NCBI RefSeq assembly: GCF_040545425.1 | Contig: NZ_JBEPLW010000014.1 | Origin: Bhargavaea ullalensis | Lineage (GTDB): Bacteria > Bacillota > Bacilli > Bacillales_A > Planococcaceae | Direction: 5' to 3' (one strand) | DNA: 64,000 nt | Shown: positions 56,560-64,000 of the stretch, one piece after another | Position numbering within the stretch: position 1 is the first letter of the stretch | Layout of the letters: every line of letters starts with the position of its first letter | Notes under the pieces: generated by a model | The model's input: only the letters and a program-made list of their open reading frames with translations | Database searches by the model: none | What the model was told of the DNA's origin: nothing | Position numbers and translations under genes: made by a program

Positions 56560-58827
56560 TCACCTCACTTCCATGCTTTTCTCCACATACGGCCGGGTGA
56601 TGGACTCGCGGCTTTCCAGCATGTCGCCGGGCGTTCCTTCGAACAGCACTCTGCCGCCGGCGGTTCCGCCGCCCGGGCCAAGTTCAATCACCCAGTCGGC
56701 CTGCTTGATGACGTCGAGCCGGTGTTCGATGAGGAACAGGCTGTTGCCTTCGTCGACCAGTTGATCAAACAGCACCATCAGCTTCCGGATATCATCCGGG
56801 TGGAGTCCTTCCGTCGGTTCGTCCATGATGAACAGCGTGCCTTTTTCATTCAAATGGCTGGCGAGCTTCACGCGCTGGAGTTCGCCGCCCGACAAGGTGG
56901 TCATCGACTGGTTCAGCCGCAGGTAGCCGAGGCCGACCCTCTGCATCGCATCCAGCCGGCCGCTGAACGGCTGGCCGGCAAAGAATGCGGCCGCTTCGTC
57001 CACCGACATGCCCATCACTTCGGCGATGGACCGGCCTCCCAGCTTGTATTGCAGGACATCGGACGCGTAGCGGGTTCCGTCGCACACTTCGCATACCGTC
57101 TCGATCGGGTCCATGAAGTGCATGCCGGTGACGATCACGCCTTTCCCGTTGCATGCCGGGCACGCCCCTTTCGAATTAAAGCTGAACAGTGCGGCACCCA
57201 CGTTGTTTGCCTTGGCAAACAACGCCCGGATCTCATCGGACAGGTCCAGGTAAGTCGCCGGAGTCGATCGGGAAGTCGTGCCGATGGATTTCTGTCCGAT
57301 CGAAATGACAGGTCCGTTCCACTCTTGGCGGAACTGTTCCATGAGCGAGCTTTTTCCGGAACCGGCGGCGCCGGCCACGACGGTGAGCACGCCGAGCGGG
57401 AGATCCACCGACACATCCTGCAGGTTATGGAATGTGGCGTGACGGAGACGGTACCGCTCTTTGGCCTGTCTCGGATTCTTATTCACCGGAACGATCTTGC
57501 TCAATGATTTTCCGGTGAGCGTGCCCGACTCAAGCAGGCCTTCATAACTGCCGGCGTACATCACTTCGCCGCCTCCTGAACCTGCAAGAGGCCCCATGTC
57601 GATGATATGGTCGGCGAGCCGGATCACTTCCGGATGGTGCTCGACGATCAGAATCGTATTGCCGTGGTCGCGCAGCTTCAGAAGGGACCGCTTCAGCCGT
57701 TCGATGTCCGCGTAGTGGAGACCCGCACTCGGCTCGTCAAACACATAGACGATGTCGGCCAGCGCGGAGTTGATGTATTTGGCGATTTTCGTACGCTGCG
57801 CTTCTCCGCCGGACAGCGTGTTCACGCCGCGGGCAAGCGTAAGGTAGCCGAGACCGATTTCATCGAGTGCGGAAAGCCGGAGCGTCAGTTCCTTTTTGAG
57901 GTCCCGTGCGACGGGATCTTCGATGGAGCGGACGAATTCCGCCGCTTCCGTGATCGGCAGTTCCGCAAAGTCCGCGATGCTGAGTCCGTTGATCTTGCAG
58001 CTGCGCACTTTTTCATTCACCCTCGACCCGCGGCATTCCGGACATTGGTAGGTGGACACCATCTCATCGAGGATTTTCTGGTGGCGCTTGCCTTCTTTCT
58101 GGGTGATGACGCTCCGGTACATCCGCGGGACGATGCCTTCGAACTTGGCGGATTTCGGCCAGTTGTCCGGCGGGTTGTCCAGCTTGATCTGCGGAGAGTA
58201 AAGGAAGAGGTCCAACTCTTCCGGAGAATAATCACGGATTTTCTTGTCAAGGTCGAACAGCCCGCTGTATGCGTACCTCTTCCAGCGCCAGGCGCCGGTC
58301 GTGAAGGCGGGGAAATTGATGACGCCCTCATCATTGAGCGATTTGTCAAAGTCAACGAGCTTGTGGACATCAAGGTCGGTCACTTCGCCGATTCCTTCGC
58401 AACGCGGACACATGCCCGACGGATGGTTAAACGAAAAGGCGTCTGAATATCCGATGAACGGCCGCCCCACACGGGAATACAGCAGCCGGAGCATCGCGTA
58501 GATGTCGGTGTAGGTTCCGACCGTCGACCGGGAGTTGGAAGCGGGTTTTTTCTGATCGAGCACGATCGTCACCGGCAGGTTTTCGATCCTGCCGACGCGG
58601 GGCCGGCCGTATTTCGGCAAGTACTGCTGGACGAAGCTCGGAAAGGTCTCGTTCAGCTCACGCCTGGACTCGGCGGCAATCGTGTCATGGCATAGTGAAG
58701 ACTTGCCGGATCCCGATACGCCGGTGAAGACGGTGATTTTCTTTTTCGGGATGTCCGCCGTAATGTTTTTCAAGTTGTTTTCGTTCGCATTAATGATGCG
58801 GATCCATTGCTGGGTATCGGATGGCAT
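56560..58827 (-). CDS. UvrA-like ABC-ATPase (excinuclease UvrA paralogue)
   Basis: This 755-residue UvrA paralogue has two ATP-binding modules: Walker A GVSGSGKS near residue 35 with signature NTLSGGEAQRTKIA, and Walker A GAAGSGKSS near 495 with signature TTLSGGELQRVKLA. Zinc-finger cysteines occur as CPRCEGIG, CPECRGSR, CPACNGKG and CEVCDGT. It is about 200 residues shorter than housekeeping UvrA (about 950), with a reduced N-terminal half. Similar proteins (UvrA2, DrrC-like) are linked to drug resistance. The start at 58827 has AAGGAG; the longer frame to 58878 adds 17 residues without a site. Confidence 0.88.
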   Translation of the reverse strand: MPSDTQQWIRIINANENNLKNITADIPKKKITVFTGVSGSGKSSLCHDTIAAESRRELNETFPSFVQQYLPKYGRPRVGRIENLPVTIVLDQKKPASNSRSTVGTYTDIYAMLRLLYSRVGRPFIGYSDAFSFNHPSGMCPRCEGIGEVTDLDVHKLVDFDKSLNDEGVINFPAFTTGAWRWKRYAYSGLFDLDKKIRDYSPEELDLFLYSPQIKLDNPPDNWPKSAKFEGIVPRMYRSVITQKEGKRHQKILDEMVSTYQCPECRGSRVNEKVRSCKINGLSIADFAELPITEAAEFVRSIEDPVARDLKKELTLRLSALDEIGLGYLTLARGVNTLSGGEAQRTKIAKYINSALADIVYVFDEPSAGLHYADIERLKRSLLKLRDHGNTILIVEHHPEVIRLADHIIDMGPLAGSGGGEVMYAGSYEGLLESGTLTGKSLSKIVPVNKNPRQAKERYRLRHATFHNLQDVSVDLPLGVLTVVAGAAGSGKSSLMEQFRQEWNGPVISIGQKSIGTTSRSTPATYLDLSDEIRALFAKANNVGAALFSFNSKGACPACNGKGVIVTGMHFMDPIETVCEVCDGTRYASDVLQYKLGGRSIAEVMGMSVDEAAAFFAGQPFSGRLDAMQRVGLGYLRLNQSMTTLSGGELQRVKLASHLNEKGTLFIMDEPTEGLHPDDIRKLMVLFDQLVDEGNSLFLIEHRLDVIKQADWVIELGPGGGTAGGRVLFEGTPGDMLESRESITRPYVEKSMEVR

Positions 58828-58968
58828 GAGGGCACGCTCCTTCAAATACGATGTTTTTCTCCTTCTCCATCTTAACAATAAACGGCGGCCGTCCGGAAAA
58901 GAGACAGGCCGGACCGGCTTGAAAGATGCCGGAAACGGGAAACCTCCAGGTAAGGAAGGTGATCAGGA

Positions 58969-59550
58969 ATGGACCCATTTTGCCCCGAAAGCTGGCCGGA
59001 AGACCCGGTGCCGGCAGGGGAGCAGGACTGCAGGGACTGCGGGCTGTACCTTCAGGGCACCCGGATGGTCTGGGGAGAGGGCAATCCAAAAGCGCCCGTC
59101 ATGATCATTCTGGACAATCCCGGTGCGAGGGAAGACCGGGAAGGGAATCCAATGGTGTGCGGAACCCGGCAGGCTTTGCAGCGGGCCGTCCATGAAGCCG
59201 GATTGGACAAAAAGACGTTTTACGTGACCTATATTCTCAAAAGGCGGCCCGTCCGGAAATATGACAAGGAGAGGACCCGCGATATCTGCATGCACCGGCA
59301 TCTGGACAAGCAGCTGACAAACTTGAAGCCGGAGCTCATCCTTTGCATGGGAAACGTCGCCGTCCAGACGTTTTTCGGAAATCCCGATGCGGAAGTGAAA
59401 AATCTGCGGGGGAGCTGGCAACGGATCCGCGGCATCGAAACCGCCGTCGCCTACCATCCGCTGGCTGTCCGCCGTCGCCCCAATCTGTACCGGCTGCTGC
59501 TAGAGGATATGGTGATGGTGAAGGACAAGCTGGAAGCGGACAAAATGTAA
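58969..59550 (+). CDS. uracil-DNA glycosylase family protein
   Basis: This is a 193-residue protein of the family 4-like uracil-DNA glycosylase group. CRDCGL near residue 21, CGTRQAL near 64 and CMHRHLDKQL supply cysteines for a possible iron-sulfur cluster. MIILDNPGAREDREGNPM is the water-activating loop. YVTYILKRRP and VAYHPLAVRRRP carry the remaining UDG motifs. It removes uracil or related lesions from DNA. GGAAGGTGATCAGG precedes the ATG. It is convergent with ilvA and divergent from the UvrA-like gene. Confidence 0.86.
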   Translation: MDPFCPESWPEDPVPAGEQDCRDCGLYLQGTRMVWGEGNPKAPVMIILDNPGAREDREGNPMVCGTRQALQRAVHEAGLDKKTFYVTYILKRRPVRKYDKERTRDICMHRHLDKQLTNLKPELILCMGNVAVQTFFGNPDAEVKNLRGSWQRIRGIETAVAYHPLAVRRRPNLYRLLLEDMVMVKDKLEADKM

Positions 59551-59598
59551 AACAGGAGCACCGGGAGACGCGCAATGCGGCCGGTGCTCCTGTTTTTC
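59551..59598. terminator. bidirectional terminator between UDG and ilvA
   Basis: AACAGGAGCACCGG (59551-59564) pairs perfectly with CCGGTGCTCCTGTT (59581-59594), followed by TTT on the plus strand. A-rich sequence on the other side gives T residues for the minus strand. Confidence 0.8.
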
Positions 59599-59613
59599 AG
59601 TTGGAATCGCGCC

Positions 59614-60882
59614 TCAGATCAGCAGGCCGAACAGCGTGCTGTCTTTGTTCACTTCCTTGAACGGGAAGCCGAGCGCATACATCCGGCGGATCAGCCCGTC
59701 GTAGTCCTCCCTGTGCTTCACTTCAATCCCGACGAGGCCGGGACCGTTTTCCTTGTTGTTTTTCTTCGTATACTCAAACGTCGTGATGTCGTCATCGGGT
59801 CCGAGCACGTTGTCGAGAAACTGGCGGAGCGCACCGGCACGCTGAGGAAATTCAACGATGAAGTAGTAAAGGAGACCTTCATGGATGAGTGACTTTTCTT
59901 TGATCTCCTGCATGCGGCCGATGTCATTGTTTCCCCCGCTGACCACGCAGACGACCGTCTTTCCCCTGATCTCTTCCTTGTGAGCGTCGAGCGCTGCGAT
60001 CGGAAGGGCACCTGCAGGCTCTGCGATGATCGCGTGTTCATTGTACAGGTCAAGGATCGCGGTGCATACCTTGCCCTCTGGCACTGGGGTGATCCCGTCC
60101 ACATACCGGCTGCAGATCTCATAGGTGAGCGAGCCGGGCTGCTGCACGGCAGCACCGTCGACGAATTTGTCGATCGACTCCAGGCGGACGACTTCCCCGC
60201 TTTGCAGCGAGGCTTTCATGCTGGCGGCACCCGCCGGTTCAACGCCGATCATGCGGGTATCCGGGGAGACATGCTTGATGTAGGTCGCCAGTCCGGACAT
60301 GAGCCCGCCGCCGCCGATTGAGGCAAACACATAGTCAACGGGAGAGCCGATGTCGTTCAGGATTTCAACCGCGACCGTGCCCTGTCCCGCGATGAGGGTG
60401 GGGTCATCAAACGGATGGATGAACAGCCGTCCGTTCTCTTCCGTGTAAGCGAGCGCGCTTGCGGACGATTCGTCGAATGTGTCACCGGTCAGAATGATTT
60501 CCACCTGGTCGCGCCCGAACATCCTCACTTGATTGATTTTCTGCTTCGGCGTGGTCTGGGGCATGAAGATCTTGCCGTCGATCCCGAGCTCGGCACAGGC
60601 AAAGGCGACTCCTTGCGCATGGTTGCCGGCACTTGCGCAGACGATCCCTTTTTCCCGGGCTTCCTGCTCGACAGACTTGATTTTATAAAACGCGCCGCGC
60701 AGTTTGAACGAACGGACGTGCTGCAGATCTTCGCGCTTGATGTACACATCGCAGCCGTATTTTTCCGAAAGCCGCTTGTTGAGCTGAAGCGGCGTGTGGA
60801 CCACGACTTCCTTCAGCATCTGGTTGGCGATCAGGATATCCTCCACATGGACCTTCCGGGTTTTTTCGTTTGCAATTGGCAT
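59614..60882 (-). CDS. ilvA: threonine dehydratase (ammonia-lyase)
   Basis: IlvA deaminates threonine to 2-oxobutyrate, the first step toward isoleucine. The 422-residue protein equals the B. subtilis IlvA length. The PLP lysine is in VRSFKLRGAFYKIKS, the phosphate-binding loop is SIGGGGLMSGLA, and CASAGNHAQG binds the substrate carboxylate. A C-terminal regulatory ACT-like domain (about 330-422) begins HEGLLYYFIVEFPQRAGALR. The ATG at 60882 fits the family N-terminus; upstream frames to 60969 run through the promoter region. Confidence 0.95.
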   Translation of the reverse strand: MPIANEKTRKVHVEDILIANQMLKEVVVHTPLQLNKRLSEKYGCDVYIKREDLQHVRSFKLRGAFYKIKSVEQEAREKGIVCASAGNHAQGVAFACAELGIDGKIFMPQTTPKQKINQVRMFGRDQVEIILTGDTFDESSASALAYTEENGRLFIHPFDDPTLIAGQGTVAVEILNDIGSPVDYVFASIGGGGLMSGLATYIKHVSPDTRMIGVEPAGAASMKASLQSGEVVRLESIDKFVDGAAVQQPGSLTYEICSRYVDGITPVPEGKVCTAILDLYNEHAIIAEPAGALPIAALDAHKEEIRGKTVVCVVSGGNNDIGRMQEIKEKSLIHEGLLYYFIVEFPQRAGALRQFLDNVLGPDDDITTFEYTKKNNKENGPGLVGIEVKHREDYDGLIRRMYALGFPFKEVNKDSTLFGLLI

Positions 60883-61002
60883 TTTATCCACGACCTTTGC
60901 CTGAAAATAGAATGGACTCATTCTAACATGAAAAGTCACTGAATACACGGTAATTTTCGTAACATTCAAGAATATTTATATGGCGCCAAACACTATGAAT
61001 AA

Positions 61003-61018
61003 AAGAAAGCGCTTGCAT
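61003..61018 (+). promoter_or_regulatory. possible cre site before the kynurenine operon
   Basis: AAGAAAGCGCTTGCAT has the AAGCGCTT core of cre, with two mismatches to the full consensus. It lies 61 bases before the kynU start. Catabolite control of the kynurenine operon is plausible but unproven. Confidence 0.4.
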
Positions 61019-61078
61019 GTATTTCGCAGTTCCCTTACGCTCGAAGCAGAAGAAAAAAAGGAAACGGAGGCGGGGGAA

Positions 61079-62353
61079 ATGAAGCTTCTTTCAGAGGAGT
61101 ATGCAGCAGCGCTGGACAGTCGGGACAAACTGGCGGGATACCGCAATGAGTTTTACATCCGGCCGGAGACGGTCTACCTGGACGGGAATTCACTCGGCCT
61201 GCTGTCAAAGAGAGCGGAAAGCTCACTCCATGAATTGCTGGAGTCATGGAAGAAGTTCGGCATCGACGGCTGGATGGATGGCAGTCATCCCTGGTATTAC
61301 ATGGCCGAGCGCCTCGGGGAAATGAGTGCAACGCTTGTCGGGGCGGATCCCGGCGAAGTGGTCATGACCGGCTCCACCACAGCCAACCTGCATCAGCTGC
61401 TGGCCACTTTTTACCGGCCCGAGGGAAAACGCACGAAAATCCTGGCCGATGAACTCAACTTTCCAAGTGACTTGTATGCGGTCAAAAGCCAGATCGCCCT
61501 GCGGGGCATGAAGCCGGAAGAACAGCTGATCCGGGTGAAAAGCCGTGACGGCCACACACTCGAGGAGGAAGACCTCATCGGCGCAATGACCGATGAGGTG
61601 GCGATTGCCGTCTTGCCGGGCGTCTTATACAGGAGCGGCCAGATTCTCGACATGGAGCGGCTGACGGCAGCCGCTCATGAACGGGGCATTCTCATTGGAT
61701 TCGATCTTTGCCACTCGATCGGGGCCATTCCGCACCGTCTCCATGAGTGGGACACCGATTTCGCGTTCTGGTGCACGTACAAGCATCTGAACGGCGGACC
61801 GGGCTCAACGGGAGGGCTGTTCGTGAACCGCCGGCATTTCGGAACGGCGCCCGGTCTGGCCGGATGGTTCGGTTCGGACAAGGCGAAACAGTTTGACATG
61901 GACCATGACATGACGCCCGCAGGGGATGCGGGCGCCTATCAGATCGGGACGCCGAATATCCTGAGCGCCGCCCCGGTGATCGGCTCCCTTGAGCTGTTTG
62001 CAGAAGCCGGATTGGAAAACATCCGGGAAAAGTCGCTCCGGCTGACCGATTATTTGATTGAATTGATTAAAGCAGAATTGCCGGATTCCGGTTTGGTGGT
62101 CGCGAGCCCGGTTGACCATGATCGGCGGGGAGGACATGTGTATCTGGAGCATGACGACGCCGCCCGCATCTGCCGGGCTTTGAAAGAGGAGGGAGTCATC
62201 CCCGACTTCCGTGCCCCAAAAGGAATCCGGCTGGCGCCGGTTGCGCTCTATAACTCATTTGAAGACGTCCGCCGGGCGGTCTCGATCTTAAAAGGGATCA
62301 TGGATGAGGGGAAGTATAAGAAATTCAACAACGAGCGAGGCATCATTGCGTGA
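61079..62353 (+). CDS. kynU: kynureninase
   Basis: Kynureninase cleaves kynurenine to anthranilate and alanine with PLP. The 424-residue fold-type I enzyme has YLDGNSLGLLS near the N-terminus, FDLCHSIGAIPHRLHEWD, and the PLP Lys in FWCTYKHLNGGPGSTGGLFV. GTPNILSAAP closes the site. The ATG at 61079 follows GGAGGCGGGGGAA; the longer frame from 60980 runs across the promoter region. It heads a compact kynU-kynA-kynB operon that converts tryptophan to anthranilate. Confidence 0.96.
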   Translation: MKLLSEEYAAALDSRDKLAGYRNEFYIRPETVYLDGNSLGLLSKRAESSLHELLESWKKFGIDGWMDGSHPWYYMAERLGEMSATLVGADPGEVVMTGSTTANLHQLLATFYRPEGKRTKILADELNFPSDLYAVKSQIALRGMKPEEQLIRVKSRDGHTLEEEDLIGAMTDEVAIAVLPGVLYRSGQILDMERLTAAAHERGILIGFDLCHSIGAIPHRLHEWDTDFAFWCTYKHLNGGPGSTGGLFVNRRHFGTAPGLAGWFGSDKAKQFDMDHDMTPAGDAGAYQIGTPNILSAAPVIGSLELFAEAGLENIREKSLRLTDYLIELIKAELPDSGLVVASPVDHDRRGGHVYLEHDDAARICRALKEEGVIPDFRAPKGIRLAPVALYNSFEDVRRAVSILKGIMDEGKYKKFNNERGIIA

Positions 62354-62370
62354 ACAAAGGGAGGAACCCG

Positions 62371-63225
62371 ATGCCAAAAAAGATTTCGGAGCTGAAAGAA
62401 TCGCTGAAAGGCGAGAAGTCGATCCATACGGATTTCAGGGAATCAATGACGTACGGAGAGTACCTGTCCCTCGACCGGATCCTGGATTCCCAGAAAAGGC
62501 TGTCCGGCCATCATGACGAAATGCTGTTCATCATCATCCATCAGGTGAGCGAGCTGTGGATGAAGCTCCTGCTGCACGAACTGACCGCGGCGATTGAAGA
62601 AATCGGCGCAGGCGATCTGCAGCCGGCATTCAAAAAGCTTGCCCGGGTATCCAAAATCCAGTCGCAGATCATCCAGGGCTGGGATGTGCTGTCGACGATG
62701 ACGCCCGCCGAGTATTTGGAATTCCGCGATTCGCTCGGGCGGGCGTCCGGATTCCAGTCCCACCAGTACCGGCTGATTGAATTTGCCCTCGGCTACAAGT
62801 CTGACTATATTTTGAAGATCTATGAAAAAGACGCCGACCTGCACAGCGCGCTGGAGCAGGCATACCGGGCCCCCGGCATTTACGACGCGGCGATCGGGGC
62901 ACTGGCGCGTGAAGGATTCCCGATCAACCCGGATCTGCTGGACCGAGACTTCTGCCGGGTTTACGACGGAGACCCGTCTGTCGCCGCTGCATGGGAGGAA
63001 GTGTACCGGGACACCGGGCGGTACTGGGAGCTGTATCAGCTGGCGGAAAAGCTGGTGGATGTGGAAGACTGGTTCCAGCAGTGGCGGTTCCGGCACATGA
63101 AAACGGTGGAGCGCATCATCGGGTTCCGCCCGGGCACCGGCGGATCGTCGGGCGTCGCTTATTTGCGCAATGTGCTCGACCACCGCTTTTTCCCGGACCT
63201 GTGGGATCTTCGCACAACGCTTTGA
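62371..63225 (+). CDS. kynA: tryptophan 2,3-dioxygenase
   Basis: This heme dioxygenase opens the indole ring of tryptophan to N-formylkynurenine. The 284-residue protein has HQVSELWMKLLLHEL (substrate-site His), FRDSLGRASGFQSHQYRLIEF, and GTGGSSGVAYLRNVLD near the end, all signature blocks; the proximal heme His is in FRHMKTVERIIG. I used the ATG at 62371 because AAAGGGAGG fits it, while GTG 62350 overlaps the kynU stop by four bases. It is co-transcribed with kynU and kynB. Confidence 0.96.
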   Translation: MPKKISELKESLKGEKSIHTDFRESMTYGEYLSLDRILDSQKRLSGHHDEMLFIIIHQVSELWMKLLLHELTAAIEEIGAGDLQPAFKKLARVSKIQSQIIQGWDVLSTMTPAEYLEFRDSLGRASGFQSHQYRLIEFALGYKSDYILKIYEKDADLHSALEQAYRAPGIYDAAIGALAREGFPINPDLLDRDFCRVYDGDPSVAAAWEEVYRDTGRYWELYQLAEKLVDVEDWFQQWRFRHMKTVERIIGFRPGTGGSSGVAYLRNVLDHRFFPDLWDLRTTL

Positions 63226-63237
63226 GGAGGAGAGATC

Positions 63238-63870
63238 ATGAAGGAAGGCAACTGGATGGACATCACGCAGCCGTTGAAAAATGGCATGGCGAACTGGCCG
63301 GGAGACACACCGTTTGAATTCGGTTTGTCTGCGACAAAGGAAGAAACCGGCTCCGCGAATATCGGCCGGATGACGACAAGCCTTCATATCGGAACCCATG
63401 CGGACGCGCCGTTCCACTTTGACGAAAACGGAAAACAGCTTCATGAGATGAACCCTGATGTTTACATCGGCAAGGCCCGCGTGGTGGATGTGACCCGGTT
63501 TTCATCGGTCGGACGCGAAGAGCTGGAACGTTTCGATCTGGACGGTGCCCGGCGATTGTTGCTGAAAACGTCCGTGAGAAATGATCCGATGACATTTCCC
63601 GAGGATTACACGGAACTCCGGCCGGACATCGGGCCGTTGCTGAAGGAAAAAGGCATCATCCTGCTCGGCATCGACATTCCGTCCGTCGACCTCATCCACA
63701 GCAAGGAACTGGCGACACACCATTCGCTTGGCGAAGCCGGCGTCTGCATCATAGAGAACCTGATGCTGGAAAAGGTGCAGCCGGGCGACTATGAATTCAT
63801 CGCCCTCCCGCTCGCCATACACGGCGCAGACGGCAGCCCGGTCCGTGCGGTCATCCGTCCGGCTGAATGA
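63238..63870 (+). CDS. kynB: kynurenine formamidase (arylformamidase)
   Basis: KynB hydrolyses N-formylkynurenine to kynurenine. The 210-residue cyclase-family protein has the metal motif SLHIGTHADAPFHF (HxxTHxDxPxH), WPGDTPFEF near residue 21, and ITHHSLGE-like (ATHHSLGEAGVCIIENL) with the catalytic residues. GAGGAGGAG precedes the ATG, 12 bases after kynA. It is the last gene of the kyn operon, ending at a strong terminator. Confidence 0.96.
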   Translation: MKEGNWMDITQPLKNGMANWPGDTPFEFGLSATKEETGSANIGRMTTSLHIGTHADAPFHFDENGKQLHEMNPDVYIGKARVVDVTRFSSVGREELERFDLDGARRLLLKTSVRNDPMTFPEDYTELRPDIGPLLKEKGIILLGIDIPSVDLIHSKELATHHSLGEAGVCIIENLMLEKVQPGDYEFIALPLAIHGADGSPVRAVIRPAE

Positions 63871-63880
63871 GTAAATGGAA

Positions 63881-63906
63881 AAGGCGGCCCCGGCCGCCTT
63901 TTTTTG
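63881..63906 (+). terminator. terminator of the kyn operon
   Basis: AAGGCGGCC (63881-63889) pairs perfectly with GGCCGCCTT (63892-63900), followed by five T. The group II intron begins directly after it. Confidence 0.9.
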
Positions 63907-63908
63907 AT

Positions 63909-64000
63909 GTGCGCCCAGCATGGGCGCAGTCTATAGGGTGCAAGTCCCGAGCTGTGAAGGCAGAAGTAACAGTTAGCTTAACGCAAGGGTGTCCACCGTG
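63909..64000 (+). mobile_element. group II intron, class C, 5' end (truncated by window)
   Basis: The sequence from GTGCGCCCAGCATGGGCG onward, with GGGTGCAAGTCCCGAGC and AAGGGTGTCC, matches the domain I start of bacterial group II introns. GTGCG is the conserved 5' splice boundary and the GTGCAAGTCCC stretch is typical of class C. It sits two bases after the T-run of the kyn terminator; class C introns are known to insert just 3' of intrinsic terminators. The intron-encoded reverse transcriptase would lie downstream, outside the window. Confidence 0.85.

Noticed and set aside
1..64000. tRNA, rRNA genes or prophage
   Set aside because: No cloverleaf, rRNA signature, integrase or phage structural gene was recognised by eye.

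Overview
The window is a contiguous piece of a GC-rich Firmicute chromosome. Gene order from pfkA to ysdB matches the Bacillus subtilis core (pfkA-pyk-fxsA-ytvI-citZ-icd-mdh-phoP-phoR-polA-mutM-coaE-gapB-speD-nrdR-dnaB-dnaI-thrS-infC-rpmI-rplT-ysdA-ysdB). The high GC, strong Shine-Dalgarno sites and accessory genes suggest a GC-rich Planococcaceae member such as a Bhargavaea-like genus. That placement is inference, since no rRNA is present.

Region 1 (1-26.7 kb) is core metabolism and information processing: the end of glycolysis, three TCA genes, the PhoPR phosphate two-component system, HflK/HflC, DNA polymerase I and MutM, CoaE, GapB, SpeD, NrdR, the helicase loader pair DnaB/DnaI, ThrS behind a T-box, and the IF3-L35-L20 operon behind an L20-type leader. 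infC appears to use an ATT start. Relative to B. subtilis, ytaF and ytxBC are missing, and a MaoC-like gene and hflKC are inserted.

Region 2 (26.7-43 kb) is mixed: a PadR/DUF4097 envelope-stress-type pair under a clear palindromic operator, an RNA phosphodiesterase, YpsA behind a riboswitch-like leader, an Fnr-type iron-sulfur regulator, and a ba3-type cytochrome oxidase operon with an Fnr-type box at -41.5. HelD, phosphatases and a YyaL-like protein follow.

Region 3 (43-64 kb) is accessory: a MerR/TipAS regulator with a 19-bp-spacer promoter, permeases, PepF, a CYP152 fatty-acid peroxygenase, an MhqD-like esterase with an MhqR-like operator, Fhs, a UvrA-like ATPase, a UDG, IlvA and a kynurenine operon (kynU-kynA-kynB). 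The first 92 bases of a class C group II intron sit just after the kyn terminator and run off the window.

The least explained parts are non-coding. Two arrays at 33.0 and 51.1 kb share a 12-bp core repeated every 21 bp and organised in higher-order repeats. A roughly 650-nt minus-strand gene-less unit at 52.0-52.7 kb has three tandem ~112-bp repeats, a promoter and a terminator. The ypsA leader has a perfect 10-bp closing stem, a branched fold and an intrinsic terminator. The speD leader can pair with its own ribosome binding site. No rRNA, tRNA, CRISPR array or complete insertion sequence was seen.
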